Of a DNA stretch of 64,000 nt, positions 24,077 through 33,620 are shown piece after piece. Positions within the stretch are counted from its first letter, which is position 1; every line of letters starts with the position of its first letter. The stretch spans positions 1 through 64,000 of the forward strand of contig FMVK01000016.1 in assembly GCA_900102065.1 (NCBI GenBank), in the 5' to 3' direction. The notes under the pieces were generated by a model. It ran no database searches. It saw only the letters and a program-made list of their open reading frames with translations, and was not told where the DNA came from. A program made the translations under genes and the position numbers. This DNA comes from Lachnospiraceae bacterium XPB1003 (GTDB taxonomy: Bacteria > Bacillota > Clostridia > Lachnospirales > Lachnospiraceae).

Positions 24077-25753
24077 ATGATCCCGCGTGTCCTGAACACG
24101 CTTCTTGCATTTTTACTGTGCTTTGTGTCTTTTTTTGCTTTTTCGGAATCTGTCCATGCTACACAGGATGAATTTGATGCTGCGGCGGAAGCCCGCAAAT
24201 CCGAGGAAGTCCAGACCAACGAGATAGAGAACTGGCCCCAGGGCCCCCGTATCGGTGCCAAGGCCGCAATACTCATGGAAGCCAATACCGGCACCATCCT
24301 CTATGCCAAGGATATCGACGAGCATCTCTACCCCGCGTCCATCACAAAACTCATGTGCTGTCTCGTGGCAGTAGAAAACTGCGATACCGACAAAGTAATG
24401 ACCGTCAGCCAGCTTGCCGTTGATTCCAACGATCCCGACGGATCCTGCATGGGGCTCAGAGCCGGTGAGACCATCACCTTAGAAGAGCTTCTCTACGGTA
24501 TCATAATCAATTCCGCAAACGAAGCCTGCAATGTTGTAGCTGAGAATATTGCGGGGTCCATTGACGCATACGTTGATATGATGAATGAACGTGCAAAGGA
24601 ACTGGGCTGCACCGGAACGCACTTTGTCACCCCCAACGGTCTGCACAATGCCGATCACTATACTACAGCCCACGACATGGCTCTTATCGGTCGTGCCTTC
24701 TTCGAGTACGATCTGCTCTGCAAGATCGCTACCACCTCATCATATACTATACCGGGAACCGAAACTCATCAGGAATTCCCTCTCCACTCAAAAAACAAGC
24801 TCTACCCCGGGCAGCAGCTTGCCTATGACGATCTTGTGGGGTCTAAAACAGGTTTCACCAGTTACTCAAGACAGACACTTGTTTCATGTGCTGAACGCGG
24901 AGGCATGAAGCTTGTTGCAGTCATCCTCATGGAGGAAACCCCCTCTCAGTTCACGGATACCATTGAACTGTTTGATTACGGCTTCTCCAACTTTACAATG
25001 ATCGATCCTTCAGATTATGAAACAGGATATAACATAGACAACTCCGGTTTCTTCAACTCATCATCGGGGCTCTTCGGAAGTACAGCGCCTCTATTATCCA
25101 TAGGTAATTCCACCAGCATAGTTCTTCCGAATACACTTACCTTTAACGATCTATCGTCACATGTAAGCTATGATGATCTCCATGAAGGTGCAGTTGCCAA
25201 GATCGAATATACCTATCACACGGATACAGCTGACATCCCCATGGGAAGTACCGACATTTTGCTTAATGAATCCGTTATCCCGAATTTTGATTTTCAGTCT
25301 TTAAATCAGAGCAGCATATCTTCCGCCAGCGCTGTTTCAGCGGATTCGGGACTTCCCGCAGCATCTTCCGATGCCGCAACTCCCGCCGCAAACACAAAAC
25401 CGGATAACGGGACCGAAGGAAAAATGGTTAAGATACAGCACATTTTCATCGGACTTGCTTCTGCTGTTGCAGTGATAATAATAATATCATCTCTTGTGAG
25501 ACGCGCCCAAAAAAATAAAAGACGTACTTACAGGAGAAAGAAAAAACAGAAAAAATCATCTCTGCCTTCAAACCACAGAAGACCGGCTCCTCCCCGAAGC
25601 AGGAGCACATCCGGCAGCAGTAAGAACACTTCCGGTCGGAGCAAGCGTCCCTCGGGAAGCAGAAACGGCTCGAATCAGGGAAGGCGCCCTTCGGGAGGCA
25701 GCAAAAACAATTCATCAGGCTCCCAGCGAAGAAGAGAACTTCACTTCAAATAA
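24077..25753 (+). CDS. dacF: D-alanyl-D-alanine carboxypeptidase with C-terminal helix and basic tail
   Basis: Trims D-Ala from peptidoglycan peptides outside the cell. From MIPRVLNTLLAFLLCFVSFF there is a signal peptide cut after VHA. The penicillin-binding motifs are SITK (S-x-x-K), SAN (NSANEACN) and KTG (GSKTGFTSYS). A beta-rich second domain follows, then a membrane helix (IFIGLASAVAVIIIISSLV) and a 70-residue Arg/Lys/Ser/Gly-rich tail. Most members end with an amphipathic helix, so a true helix plus basic tail is a variant. A TATAAT pair at 24031-24043 lies after the first in-frame start (GTG 24005), so that start is not used; 24050 is an alternative. Confidence 0.9.
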   Translation: MIPRVLNTLLAFLLCFVSFFAFSESVHATQDEFDAAAEARKSEEVQTNEIENWPQGPRIGAKAAILMEANTGTILYAKDIDEHLYPASITKLMCCLVAVENCDTDKVMTVSQLAVDSNDPDGSCMGLRAGETITLEELLYGIIINSANEACNVVAENIAGSIDAYVDMMNERAKELGCTGTHFVTPNGLHNADHYTTAHDMALIGRAFFEYDLLCKIATTSSYTIPGTETHQEFPLHSKNKLYPGQQLAYDDLVGSKTGFTSYSRQTLVSCAERGGMKLVAVILMEETPSQFTDTIELFDYGFSNFTMIDPSDYETGYNIDNSGFFNSSSGLFGSTAPLLSIGNSTSIVLPNTLTFNDLSSHVSYDDLHEGAVAKIEYTYHTDTADIPMGSTDILLNESVIPNFDFQSLNQSSISSASAVSADSGLPAASSDAATPAANTKPDNGTEGKMVKIQHIFIGLASAVAVIIIISSLVRRAQKNKRRTYRRKKKQKKSSLPSNHRRPAPPRSRSTSGSSKNTSGRSKRPSGSRNGSNQGRRPSGGSKNNSSGSQRRRELHFK

Positions 25754-25761
25754 CATAAAAT

Positions 25762-25811
25762 AACGACCTCCGATAATCAGATTCATCATCCTGACTTTGG
25801 AGGTCGTTTTA
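25762..25811. terminator. bidirectional terminator between dacF and the HD-GYP gene
   Basis: Ten-base arms (AACGACCTCC and complement) enclose a 27-base loop, followed by TTTT on the plus strand and preceded by A-rich sequence. It serves the two convergent genes on its sides. Confidence 0.7.
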
Positions 25812-25841
25812 AATATACGTATTATATAAATATATATATGA

Positions 25842-26909
25842 TCAGAATTTTTTACAGAAGTTTTCTATCATTGTTCTGCTCTGAGCAAAACAATCCAGCA
25901 TCTTCTCCGAGAAAGATCCGGCAGCTCCTCTCATTATCATTCCGTAAGCCTTACTCATATCAAAGGCATCACGGTAAGTTCTGTCACTGATAAGTGAATC
26001 GTAAGCATCCGCCAGGGCCACTATCTGAGCCTCCACGGGAATGGCTTCACCCTCCAGATGATCGGGATATCCCTTACCGTCATATCTTTCATGATGATGT
26101 CTGCAGATATTATAACTTGTCGTGATATATTCCTTATCCTGCAGTTCCTCTATCTGCTTGAGTATCTCACACCCAAGGGTAGTATGTGATTTGATGACTT
26201 CAAATTCATCCGCTGTAAGCTTTCCCGGTTTAAGCAGTATGCTGTCCGGGATTGCGATCATTCCTATATCATGAAGTGCCGCAGTACTCTCTATCGCCTC
26301 GATCTTCTCCGGCCTCAGATCATAATCATCCGGATATCTTCTCATAATGGTCTCAGCTACTATGCGGCTGATACCTTTTATCTTCTTGATATGTGAGTTA
26401 CTCTCAAGATTACGGAACTCTACTATGGAGCTCATGATCTCTATCAGCTTACTATTGAAGGCTTTCAGTTCGTTATTCTTCTCCTGGATCTGAACCGTCT
26501 GCTGCCTTATCATCTCCTCTAACTGCAAACGCCCGCGATTAAGAGCTATCAGGTTATTAACACGTGCAGCGATAACCTGCGGAACAAACGGCTTATAAAT
26601 CATATCCGTAGCTCCGTTTTCAAAGCTTTCAGCGATCAGTGCTTCGTCCCTGTCAGTAGTCATCATTATCACAGGGATACGCTTTATTACTCCCTTTAAT
26701 TTTAGCACCTTAAGCAACGCTCTGCCGTCGATTATCGGCATATGCATATCAACAAGGATGATAGCTATCTCCTTGTGGTGATCCACAAGATAAGCCATAG
26801 CCTCACGTCCGTTTCCCACTGTTGCGATATCGAACTTATCCTTGAACAGCTCACTCAGCTGGTCACGGTATCCGATATCATCATCCGCAATGAGCATTGT
26901 ATTACGCAT
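25842..26909 (-). CDS. response regulator with HD-GYP domain
   Basis: A 355-residue protein with a receiver domain (residues 1-120; acidic pair in MLIADDDIGY, phospho-acceptor Asp in IILVDMHMPI, Lys in DMIYKPF). A coiled coil follows (130-165), then an HD-GYP domain (AALHDIGMIAIPDSIL, SHTTLGCEIL, CRHHHERYDGKGYPDHLEG, ALADAYDSL). HD-GYP proteins break down cyclic di-GMP. All metal-binding His/Asp positions appear present. It is 12 bases downstream of the fapA-like gene, so it is co-transcribed. No histidine kinase is adjacent. Confidence 0.92.
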   Translation of the reverse strand: MRNTMLIADDDIGYRDQLSELFKDKFDIATVGNGREAMAYLVDHHKEIAIILVDMHMPIIDGRALLKVLKLKGVIKRIPVIMMTTDRDEALIAESFENGATDMIYKPFVPQVIAARVNNLIALNRGRLQLEEMIRQQTVQIQEKNNELKAFNSKLIEIMSSIVEFRNLESNSHIKKIKGISRIVAETIMRRYPDDYDLRPEKIEAIESTAALHDIGMIAIPDSILLKPGKLTADEFEVIKSHTTLGCEILKQIEELQDKEYITTSYNICRHHHERYDGKGYPDHLEGEAIPVEAQIVALADAYDSLISDRTYRDAFDMSKAYGMIMRGAAGSFSEKMLDCFAQSRTMIENFCKKF

Positions 26910-26921
26910 AATTCTTCCCCC

Positions 26922-28916
26922 TTACTCCTCTTCCACATGTCTGCCTTTGGAGTAAAACTTCACATTTTTCTTATCTTCCTGCAGCATCAGTTTATTGCCG
27001 TTGATCTTCAAGAATGTATTTGTATATACCGTTCCGGTTACTCTTACAAATATGTTCCTGTTAAATTCTATTTCCTTATTTAGTTTTTCCTGTTCCTCCG
27101 CGATCAGCGCAAGCTCTTCCTTCTGCTTTTCCAGGACATCTTCAAGCTTCAGGTACATTTCATGGGTTCTGCCCCTAAGTGCGCCGAACTTTTGAAGAAC
27201 TGTATTCATTCCGTCACGGACTCTCTCCATTTCATTTTCAAGCTTGCGTCTGCGCATTGTAAGAGCCATGATCTTCTCACCAAACTCGTTACTCTTTCCC
27301 ACTTCCACCTCAGTCTTGGCATGGGACTGGCTTCCGATGGTAAGCGTCTCTATGCTGACACCTGCCTGAACCTTTCCTCCGCAGATGAGAGATTTTCTTC
27401 CGTTAGTCTTTATACTCTGCTCACATGTAACAATGCTGTTAAGTATATAGCCCGCTTCAACATTACCGCCCGCAACAACAGCGATATTTTCCAGGAATGC
27501 TGCGACAACATCCTGCTTTGATTCTATTGTTCCCTTATCATTACCGTTAACACCGCGATGGATAATAATATTCTTTCCGGCTCTTAAGAAAGCACCTTCC
27601 ACGAAGCCGTCTACCTCGATCTCTCCGCTGGCCTCGACGCTGGTATTCTCCATTACGGAACCGTGTATATGGATATTTCCGTCAAATCTTATATTGCCTT
27701 TTCCATAAACCACATCTCCGTCTATATCCAACTGATCTATGATCGATATGGCATTGCCGTGTCTTGATACCAGGCCCTGTTTTTTAGCGGTATAGATCTT
27801 TCCGGTCTCATCCACATCAAGGCTCTTGGATTCCAGCTTCGGAAGATTCTTTCCCGTATATCCGGGGATCTCTATTCCCGACACGGTAAGCCCTTCCGCT
27901 CCGGGAGTTGCATCATGATAAACAGCAACTTTATCTCCCACCTTGACCGTGGCATAATTCTTTACCGCACGATAATCGATACTTCCGTCTTCCTTAACCT
28001 TCGGCTTTGCATCCATGGCCTCCTGGAAGTATTCATAATAACCGTCCTTTCCGATAAGAGGAGGAATACCTTCTGCCGCAAGGTAATCTTTCTCGAGCCT
28101 GAGCTCATGTATATCCAGACCGATCTCGTCCAGTTTAAGACCACTGTTTACGCCATAAAGCGCCAGAATGGTCTTCATGTTAGTCCAGGTGAAATCCTCC
28201 GGAAGCTCCTTGGTAAGCGAAAAATATGCACGCATTACGGAGTCTTCCGTACGGATCCTGATACCGTATTGTAGATCGATATATTCCCTGTCAAGGACGC
28301 TCCTTCCTTCCTTATACTTGTTAAGGAACATTTCGCGTCTGCATTTGTGCATATCGGGAAGCGAATAGATCAGACGTGCATAGGATACGACATCCAATTC
28401 TTCCATCAAGCCGAGTCGTATCTCGCTCATCTGTTTATCGCGATAATATTTATTTGCATAAAAGGTAACATCGAGATGATGTTCAAGACCCACACGGATC
28501 TCTCTCATCTGTCTGAATGACAATTCTTCGGAATCGTAATAAGATACGTCGAGACCATGGTCCAGGCCAAGCTTGATCTGTTCAAGCTGCGGTCTGGAAT
28601 ATATTTCCGGATCGTAGTCTTCGATCTTGCGAACCTTGGTATTCACATTGCCGATGATGCTCCTCTCGGCTTCCGACAATGTGCCGAGAAGCTGTTCGAA
28701 AGCTTCCGAACCGGAACTTGAATTCGATGACATCGCAGCCTTATTTTCAGATACTACACCCGCAATGTCCGCACTTGATGAAGAGCCAAGGTTAGAACTT
28801 TCCTCAGCCTCACTCTGACTCTGTTCCTTTTTGTTCTGTGCCTCCTGAATATCATCAAGCAGGCCGATCAGATCCTCTGATTCAAAGATCAGATCCAATT
28901 CATCATTGTCCGCCAA
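26922..28916 (-). CDS. FapA family protein (DUF342)
   Basis: About 664 residues. The N-terminal part has Ser/Glu-rich linkers, then three related segments (IKLGLDHGLDVSYYDSEELS; IRVGLEHHLDVTFYANKYYR; IRLGLMEELDVVSYARLIYS). The C-terminal 400 residues are the DUF342/FapA beta-helix (GDVVYGKGNIRFDGNIHIHG; VEVDGFVEGAFLRAG-type repeats) plus a coiled coil. FapA proteins are linked to polar localisation and c-di-GMP regulation of motility in other bacteria. I prefer a TTG start at 28916 because GGGGGA lies five bases upstream; an ATG at 28949 is also open. It is followed directly by the HD-GYP regulator. Confidence 0.8.
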   Translation of the reverse strand: MADNDELDLIFESEDLIGLLDDIQEAQNKKEQSQSEAEESSNLGSSSSADIAGVVSENKAAMSSNSSSGSEAFEQLLGTLSEAERSIIGNVNTKVRKIEDYDPEIYSRPQLEQIKLGLDHGLDVSYYDSEELSFRQMREIRVGLEHHLDVTFYANKYYRDKQMSEIRLGLMEELDVVSYARLIYSLPDMHKCRREMFLNKYKEGRSVLDREYIDLQYGIRIRTEDSVMRAYFSLTKELPEDFTWTNMKTILALYGVNSGLKLDEIGLDIHELRLEKDYLAAEGIPPLIGKDGYYEYFQEAMDAKPKVKEDGSIDYRAVKNYATVKVGDKVAVYHDATPGAEGLTVSGIEIPGYTGKNLPKLESKSLDVDETGKIYTAKKQGLVSRHGNAISIIDQLDIDGDVVYGKGNIRFDGNIHIHGSVMENTSVEASGEIEVDGFVEGAFLRAGKNIIIHRGVNGNDKGTIESKQDVVAAFLENIAVVAGGNVEAGYILNSIVTCEQSIKTNGRKSLICGGKVQAGVSIETLTIGSQSHAKTEVEVGKSNEFGEKIMALTMRRRKLENEMERVRDGMNTVLQKFGALRGRTHEMYLKLEDVLEKQKEELALIAEEQEKLNKEIEFNRNIFVRVTGTVYTNTFLKINGNKLMLQEDKKNVKFYSKGRHVEEE

Positions 28917-29478
28917 CGCTTTCCCCCACAACTTCTTCCGGCATGTCAAATATCTTCTTGCCGGAGCGTCTGTTAATATATTCCTTGAATCCTATCAGTT
29001 CGGATTCGGGCTTGAAGCCCTTCTTAAAAAGTACCTGACCATGCTCGATCATTCCCGCGGTCTTTAAGATAAGGATTATCTCATCGTCGGTTTCGTACGC
29101 CTTCTCAATAGTTGTATATTTAAACGAAAATGACGTCTTATTAACTTTTACATTTACATTATCGGACAGGAACTTTACTATCATGACTATGACCTGTCCG
29201 TGCTCATCCTGCATCCTTCTGTAGTCCACCCAGCATCTGAATGAGTAGCCGAAGAATATCATGAAAAAGAAATACAAACCCAGCGCCGCAAGCACGGATG
29301 TAATAAATACATTTTTAAAAAACAACATCACCGCAGCAGCTGCCGCAAACGTGATGAGCGCCAGCACTGCCGCCAACAACTGCGTTTTCTTTTGCGTCTT
29401 CCTGTAGCAGAGCTTATAGTATTGGGCATGCAGCTTCTTAGTCAGGATAAATTTGTTTTCATAAATAAGCTTTGCCAT
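28903..29478 (-). CDS. membrane protein with YcxB-like domain
   Basis: A 191-residue protein with two adjacent membrane helices (LLAAVLALITFAAAAAVMLF and VFITSVLAALGLYFFFMIFF) and a C-terminal soluble domain (NVNVKVNKTSFSFKYTTIEK; VLFKKGFKPESELIGFKEYI). This fits YcxB-like proteins, a small PH-like fold after a helical hairpin; the function is unknown. It overlaps the fapA-like start by about 13 bases and follows the exonuclease gene by eight bases, so the set 30464-25842 is one operon. Confidence 0.7.
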   Translation of the reverse strand: MAKLIYENKFILTKKLHAQYYKLCYRKTQKKTQLLAAVLALITFAAAAAVMLFFKNVFITSVLAALGLYFFFMIFFGYSFRCWVDYRRMQDEHGQVIVMIVKFLSDNVNVKVNKTSFSFKYTTIEKAYETDDEIILILKTAGMIEHGQVLFKKGFKPESELIGFKEYINRRSGKKIFDMPEEVVGESVGGQ

Positions 29479-29486
29479 TATCTGTA

Positions 29487-30464
29487 TTATTTCGCATCCG
29501 ACTTTTGCTTCTGCTCAGTCAGCTTATCGTATTCTTCCCTGCTCGCACAGCTCGTGGTCTTCTCTGCGAAGTACTTCCCGTTTCCTGCAGTCCTGATCTT
29601 CAATGCCGATATGACCGGTCCGTGTTCCGGACAGATCCCTGCCGCATGCATGGTCCTTCCCATATGGCCAAACCATTTTATCCTGCGCTTAAGCGATCTG
29701 CCGCCTGTTGCAAATGACATATCACCGCTAAAGCGTCCCTTAGTCGAAGGGCCTCCACATCTCGGACACCATATTGTGGTTATCCTCGCATCATTTATGA
29801 TATCGTTCCTGTCATCATACCCCTGTGAATAAAAGGTATAGGAGTCTTCACTCCGCAAGTAGATCTCTTCTTCACGACTTCCGGGAAGCCTGTATAGATC
29901 ATAGGCTGCAGAAGTCCTGCGAATATCTTCGGGAAGAGCCTTGAGTATCATCCCCGTGTAATAGGCATCGCTGAAGGCTCTGTGAAAAGCGACATCCTTT
30001 TCGATACCCATCTCATCAACTGCACTCTCAAGAGAAAACTGTCTCTTCTCTCCCATCTTACGTGCATAAAGCTTTTGAACATCCACATACTCAAAAGGCT
30101 TCTCGGCAAGCGGCGGCATATCGAAATATGCGAGGTTTCTCTGAAGCTCCGTCAGATCCTGACCTCCCCATGTGCAAAACACGGGATCGCTTCCGCACCA
30201 CGTCAAAAACTCCTCTGCCACCTCGGTAAAGGGTCTGCCCTTTTCCAGCTCACCGGGCTGAAGGTTAAGCATCTTTCGGATTCTCCAGTTGATCTCCTTA
30301 TAAACCTGAGGCCTGATCATCTGACTGAACTTCCCGATAAGGTTCAATTCCTTATCCAGCTTAACCGCACCTATCTCTATTATCTCAAACGGAATGGCAT
30401 GCCTGACCTCTTCATCTGCTCCTTCAGGCTGGTTCCATTCCAGATCAAATACAATAAATTCCAT
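29487..30464 (-). CDS. DEDDh 3'-5' exonuclease (KapD/ERI1-like)
   Basis: A 325-residue protein with an exonuclease domain of about 190 residues. FIVFDLEWNQ gives the Asp-Glu pair of Exo I, WGGQDLTELQRNL is Exo II, and AFHRAFSDAYYTGMI is Exo III with the His-Asp of the DEDDh class. The extra C-terminal 120 residues contain a possible zinc pair (WCPRCGG and, further on, CPEHGP). Substrate is likely RNA or DNA 3' ends. It heads the operon containing the YcxB-like, FapA-like and HD-GYP genes. Confidence 0.85.
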   Translation of the reverse strand: MEFIVFDLEWNQPEGADEEVRHAIPFEIIEIGAVKLDKELNLIGKFSQMIRPQVYKEINWRIRKMLNLQPGELEKGRPFTEVAEEFLTWCGSDPVFCTWGGQDLTELQRNLAYFDMPPLAEKPFEYVDVQKLYARKMGEKRQFSLESAVDEMGIEKDVAFHRAFSDAYYTGMILKALPEDIRRTSAAYDLYRLPGSREEEIYLRSEDSYTFYSQGYDDRNDIINDARITTIWCPRCGGPSTKGRFSGDMSFATGGRSLKRRIKWFGHMGRTMHAAGICPEHGPVISALKIRTAGNGKYFAEKTTSCASREEYDKLTEQKQKSDAK

Positions 30465-30616
30465 AATTAGTGATATTTTATCATAAATTTACATAAAATA
30501 ATATGTAACTGTACGTAATCTGTCGGTTTTTAACAGTTTTTCGGTCATAAGATCATTCAGCCCACCGGCAGCATTTCATGCCAACATGATGTTGGATCAA
30601 ACGGCTCACTGTCATG

Positions 30617-30649
30617 AAAAAAAGAGTTCCGGGATAAACCCGGAACTCT
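30617..30649 (-). terminator. intrinsic terminator after the SPFH gene
   Basis: Eleven-base perfect arms (AGAGTTCCGGG and complement), loop ATAAA, then TTTTTTT on the minus strand. It lies about 120 bases after the SPFH stop codon, beyond the 15-bp repeats. Confidence 0.9.
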
Positions 30650-30680
30650 CGTTAAATTATCATATTTCAATCTGAAATTT

Positions 30681-30782
30681 TCGGAACCCTTATTATCCGC
30701 GACTTTCTTATCAGATAACTTCTTATCGGATCCCTTATTATCAGATTCCTTATTGCCGGATCCGACCTTATCAGATCTTATC
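30681..30782 (-). repeat. 15-bp tandem repeat directly after the SPFH stop codon
   Basis: About six copies of a 15-base unit (consensus on the minus strand GGATCCGATAATAAG) lie between the SPFH stop and its terminator. In the frame one base off from the SPFH frame they encode five-residue units: GSGNK, ESDNK, GSDKK, LSDKK, VADNK, GSENF. That frame stays open for about 75 codons. The unit length is a multiple of three. Confidence 0.8.
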
Positions 30783-32138
30783 CTTGTCGTCGAAAGGATC
30801 TCCGCACTGAGGGCAGAACTTAGGAGGATTGTGGGGATCTTCAGGTTCCCATCCGCACTTGTCACACTTGTAGAGAGGTGCTTCCTCGGGCTTCTTCTCT
30901 CCGCACTCTTCGCAGAACTTACCCTTGTTGACCTTACCGCACTTAGGGCATGTCCATCCTGCATCAGCTGCGGGTGCAGGTGAGCCACAGTCTGCACAGA
31001 ACTTACCTGTGTTGCCTTCCTTACCGCACTTAGGGCACTTCCAGCCTGCTGCGGGAGCGGGTGCCGCTGCGGGAGCTGCCGCGGGTGCAGGTGCTGCCTG
31101 AGGCACGCCCTGATTCTGCTGTGCTGACTGAATGAAACCGTTCATGCCTGCTCCGCCGCCCATAGCGTTCTGAGCAAATCCCATTCCCATGAAGCCTGTC
31201 ATAGCGCCTGCGGAATTGTTTGCAGCTCCGACCATAGCATCTGCGGAAGCCTTTCCGAGCATACCGTTCATCATAGCTGCGTTTGAACCGAGGGTTGCGC
31301 TGTTCTGCATCTGCTGAAGTGTCTTCATATCCTCTTCGTCGAGGGTAGGAGGATTCATCGCGATATTGGCAACTTCGATACCTCTTGTCTCAGCCCAGTC
31401 AACTGCAAGTGCCTGGTTCATAGCTTCCTTGAGATACTTCTGATTCTCGGGAAGTGCGATGGCACTGGGACGAAGCTCCTTCTCGGCAAGCACTGCAAGG
31501 CCGCCGCCCAGAGCCTGAACGAATTCTGTCTTTAACTGCTGATCGATCTTATCTCTTGTAAACTCACCAACGATATTGCTGCATACGTGAGTATAGAACA
31601 GAAGGGGATCTACGATCTTGTAAGAGTAAACACCGTTACATCTTAACTTAACTTCAAAATCGATACCTCTCTTGGAATCAACAGTACGGAACTGGATAGG
31701 ATTGGGTGTTCCGAACTTGTTGTTCATGATCTCCTTGAGGTTGAAGTAGTAGATCTTCTGAACACGAGCGGTGTCACCACCGAAAGTGATACGCTCACCC
31801 CACTTCTTGAACGAATCTACGATACCCTTACCGAGTCCGCCGTAGAAGATAGTGGGTTCCTTGGATGTATCGTAAATATATTCATCAGGCTGTGCGCAGA
31901 CTTCAACTATCTTACCGTTGTCTACGATGATAGCACACTGTCCGTCAGCGACCGCAACCCTTGAACCGTTGGTTATGATATTCTCATCACCTTTATTGTT
32001 TGTACTTCTTCCGCTCTGGTGCTTCTGACCTTCTTTAACAAGGACATCCATGCCCATTGAGTCACAGTAGAAGAACTCTCTGTACTGGTTAGCCAGAACT
32101 CCGCTGCCCGAAGCAAGCGCTGCTGCTATTAATCCCAT
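30771..32138 (-). CDS. SPFH domain protein with zinc-ribbon tail (YdjI-like)
   Basis: A 455-residue protein. The first 270 residues are an SPFH/band-7-like domain of the virion-core-protein/YdjI type (MGLIAAALASGSGVLANQYR; FGTPNPIQFRTVDSKRGIDF; EIAN-type ends). Then comes a Gly/Met/Ala-rich linker, an Ala/Pro tract, and three zinc ribbons (WKCPKCGKEGN, WTCPKCGKVNKGKFCEECGE, YKCDKCGWEPEDP ... FCPQCGDPF). Such proteins gather at membranes and are tied to envelope-stress responses in Bacillus. Partners such as a PspA-like protein are not adjacent. Monocistronic with its own terminator. Confidence 0.85.
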   Translation of the reverse strand: MGLIAAALASGSGVLANQYREFFYCDSMGMDVLVKEGQKHQSGRSTNNKGDENIITNGSRVAVADGQCAIIVDNGKIVEVCAQPDEYIYDTSKEPTIFYGGLGKGIVDSFKKWGERITFGGDTARVQKIYYFNLKEIMNNKFGTPNPIQFRTVDSKRGIDFEVKLRCNGVYSYKIVDPLLFYTHVCSNIVGEFTRDKIDQQLKTEFVQALGGGLAVLAEKELRPSAIALPENQKYLKEAMNQALAVDWAETRGIEVANIAMNPPTLDEEDMKTLQQMQNSATLGSNAAMMNGMLGKASADAMVGAANNSAGAMTGFMGMGFAQNAMGGGAGMNGFIQSAQQNQGVPQAAPAPAAAPAAAPAPAAGWKCPKCGKEGNTGKFCADCGSPAPAADAGWTCPKCGKVNKGKFCEECGEKKPEEAPLYKCDKCGWEPEDPHNPPKFCPQCGDPFDDKDKI

Positions 32139-32228
32139 ATTTCTCTCCCTTCATAATCTTTGCTTATGAAATTGACGTTCTTTGTTGCATTGATATTGTA
32201 TCATATACACGGATTTTGTGGTGAAAAA

Positions 32229-33572
32229 TCAGTCCGTGATCTTAGCAGGTCTGACACCTATCTGGTAGTAATCGAATCCGTACTTATTGGCTGTTTTTGC
32301 GCCGTACTGATTCCTTCCGTCGAAGATCACCGGTGACTTGAGTGCGGCCTTTATCTCATCGAAATCAGGGCTTCTGAATTCCTTCCACTCTGTTATGAGT
32401 ATCAGTGCATCAGCATCCTTAAGCGCTTCATACTTGCGATCGACATATTCGACATTTGAATTGTCCTTAAGGTAACATGTCTTTGCCTCTTCCATGGCCT
32501 TGGGATCGTAAGCTTTGATCTTTGCGCCTGCTGCCGTGAGATCATTGATGATGGTGATAGCGGATGCTTCACGCATATCATCGGTATCAGGCTTAAACGA
32601 AAGTCCCCATACGGCAAAGGTTCTGCCGGTAAGATCCTCTCCGAAATGTTCCTTTACCTTATCCGCAAGAACATGCTTCTGTGCATGGTTCACATCTTCA
32701 ACCGCGCGAAGAAGCTTTGCATCAAAATCATACTCCCCCGCAGATCTTATAAGCGCCTTTACATCCTTGGGGAAGCAGCTTCCGCCGTATCCGCATCCGG
32801 GATAGATGAAGCTGTATCCGATACGCTTATCCGAGCCTATACCTTTGCGGACTTTATTTACATCAGCGCCAACCTTCTCACAGATTCGAGAGATCTCATT
32901 CATAAAAGAAATCTTGGTAGCAAGGAGTGAGTTGGCAGCATACTTAGTCATCTCGGCACTGGCAATATCCATCAGGATAAAGTTGTCTGTATTGAGAACA
33001 TAATGTCTGTAGAGCTCTTTCATGACCTCTGCCGCATTCTCGTTATCCACGCCGATGACGATACGGTCGGGGCGCATACAATCCGAAACAGCAGTGCCCT
33101 CCTTTAAGAACTCGGGATTTGAGATCACGTCAAATGTAAGATCAGAGCCTCTCTTATCAAGCTCTTCCTGGATCTTTGCGCGAACCTTGCCTGCGGTTCC
33201 AACGGGAACAGTAGACTTGTCTATCACGTACATATGATGCTTCATGCACTTACCGATGCTTTCCGCAACAGCAAGAACATAGTGAAGATCCGCAGAACCG
33301 TCTTCACCCATGGGCGTACCGACTGCTATAAAGCAGATATTCGCTTTTTCCAGTGCCTCTTCAATCTTTGTTGTAAAACGGAGCGAGCCGGCCTTGTAAT
33401 TCTTAAGTACCATGTCGGAGAGTCCGGGCTCATATATCGGAATGATACCCTGCTTAAGCCTCTCGATCTTGGCTTCATCCACATCGACGCACCATACGTC
33501 GTTTCCCATATCCGAAAAGCAGGTTCCCGTAACAAGTCCCACATATCCGGTTCCTATAACTGCTACTCTCAT
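32229..33572 (-). CDS. ugd: UDP-glucose 6-dehydrogenase
   Basis: A 447-residue enzyme that oxidises UDP-glucose to UDP-glucuronate with two NAD. MRVAVIGTGYVGLVTGTCFS is the NAD-binding start. NPEFLKEGTAVSDCMRPDRI and PGCGYGGSCFPKDVKALI (catalytic Cys) are family signatures, and WGLSFKPDTDDMREASAITI is the C-terminal UDP-binding part. Length is standard. It supplies uronic acid precursors for surface polysaccharide. It is transcribed alone, with GGAGG ahead of the ATG. Confidence 0.97.
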   Translation of the reverse strand: MRVAVIGTGYVGLVTGTCFSDMGNDVWCVDVDEAKIERLKQGIIPIYEPGLSDMVLKNYKAGSLRFTTKIEEALEKANICFIAVGTPMGEDGSADLHYVLAVAESIGKCMKHHMYVIDKSTVPVGTAGKVRAKIQEELDKRGSDLTFDVISNPEFLKEGTAVSDCMRPDRIVIGVDNENAAEVMKELYRHYVLNTDNFILMDIASAEMTKYAANSLLATKISFMNEISRICEKVGADVNKVRKGIGSDKRIGYSFIYPGCGYGGSCFPKDVKALIRSAGEYDFDAKLLRAVEDVNHAQKHVLADKVKEHFGEDLTGRTFAVWGLSFKPDTDDMREASAITIINDLTAAGAKIKAYDPKAMEEAKTCYLKDNSNVEYVDRKYEALKDADALILITEWKEFRSPDFDEIKAALKSPVIFDGRNQYGAKTANKYGFDYYQIGVRPAKITD

Positions 33573-33620
33573 TTCTCTACCTCCATGAAGAGAATTTTCG
33601 AATGAAAATTAACTTCTGTA

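Noticed and set aside
30557-30997. A 146-codon minus-strand ORF overlapping the end of the SPFH gene
   Set aside because: Its first half is only the SPFH zinc-ribbon coding sequence in another frame; only the repeat part after the SPFH stop is of interest and is reported separately.
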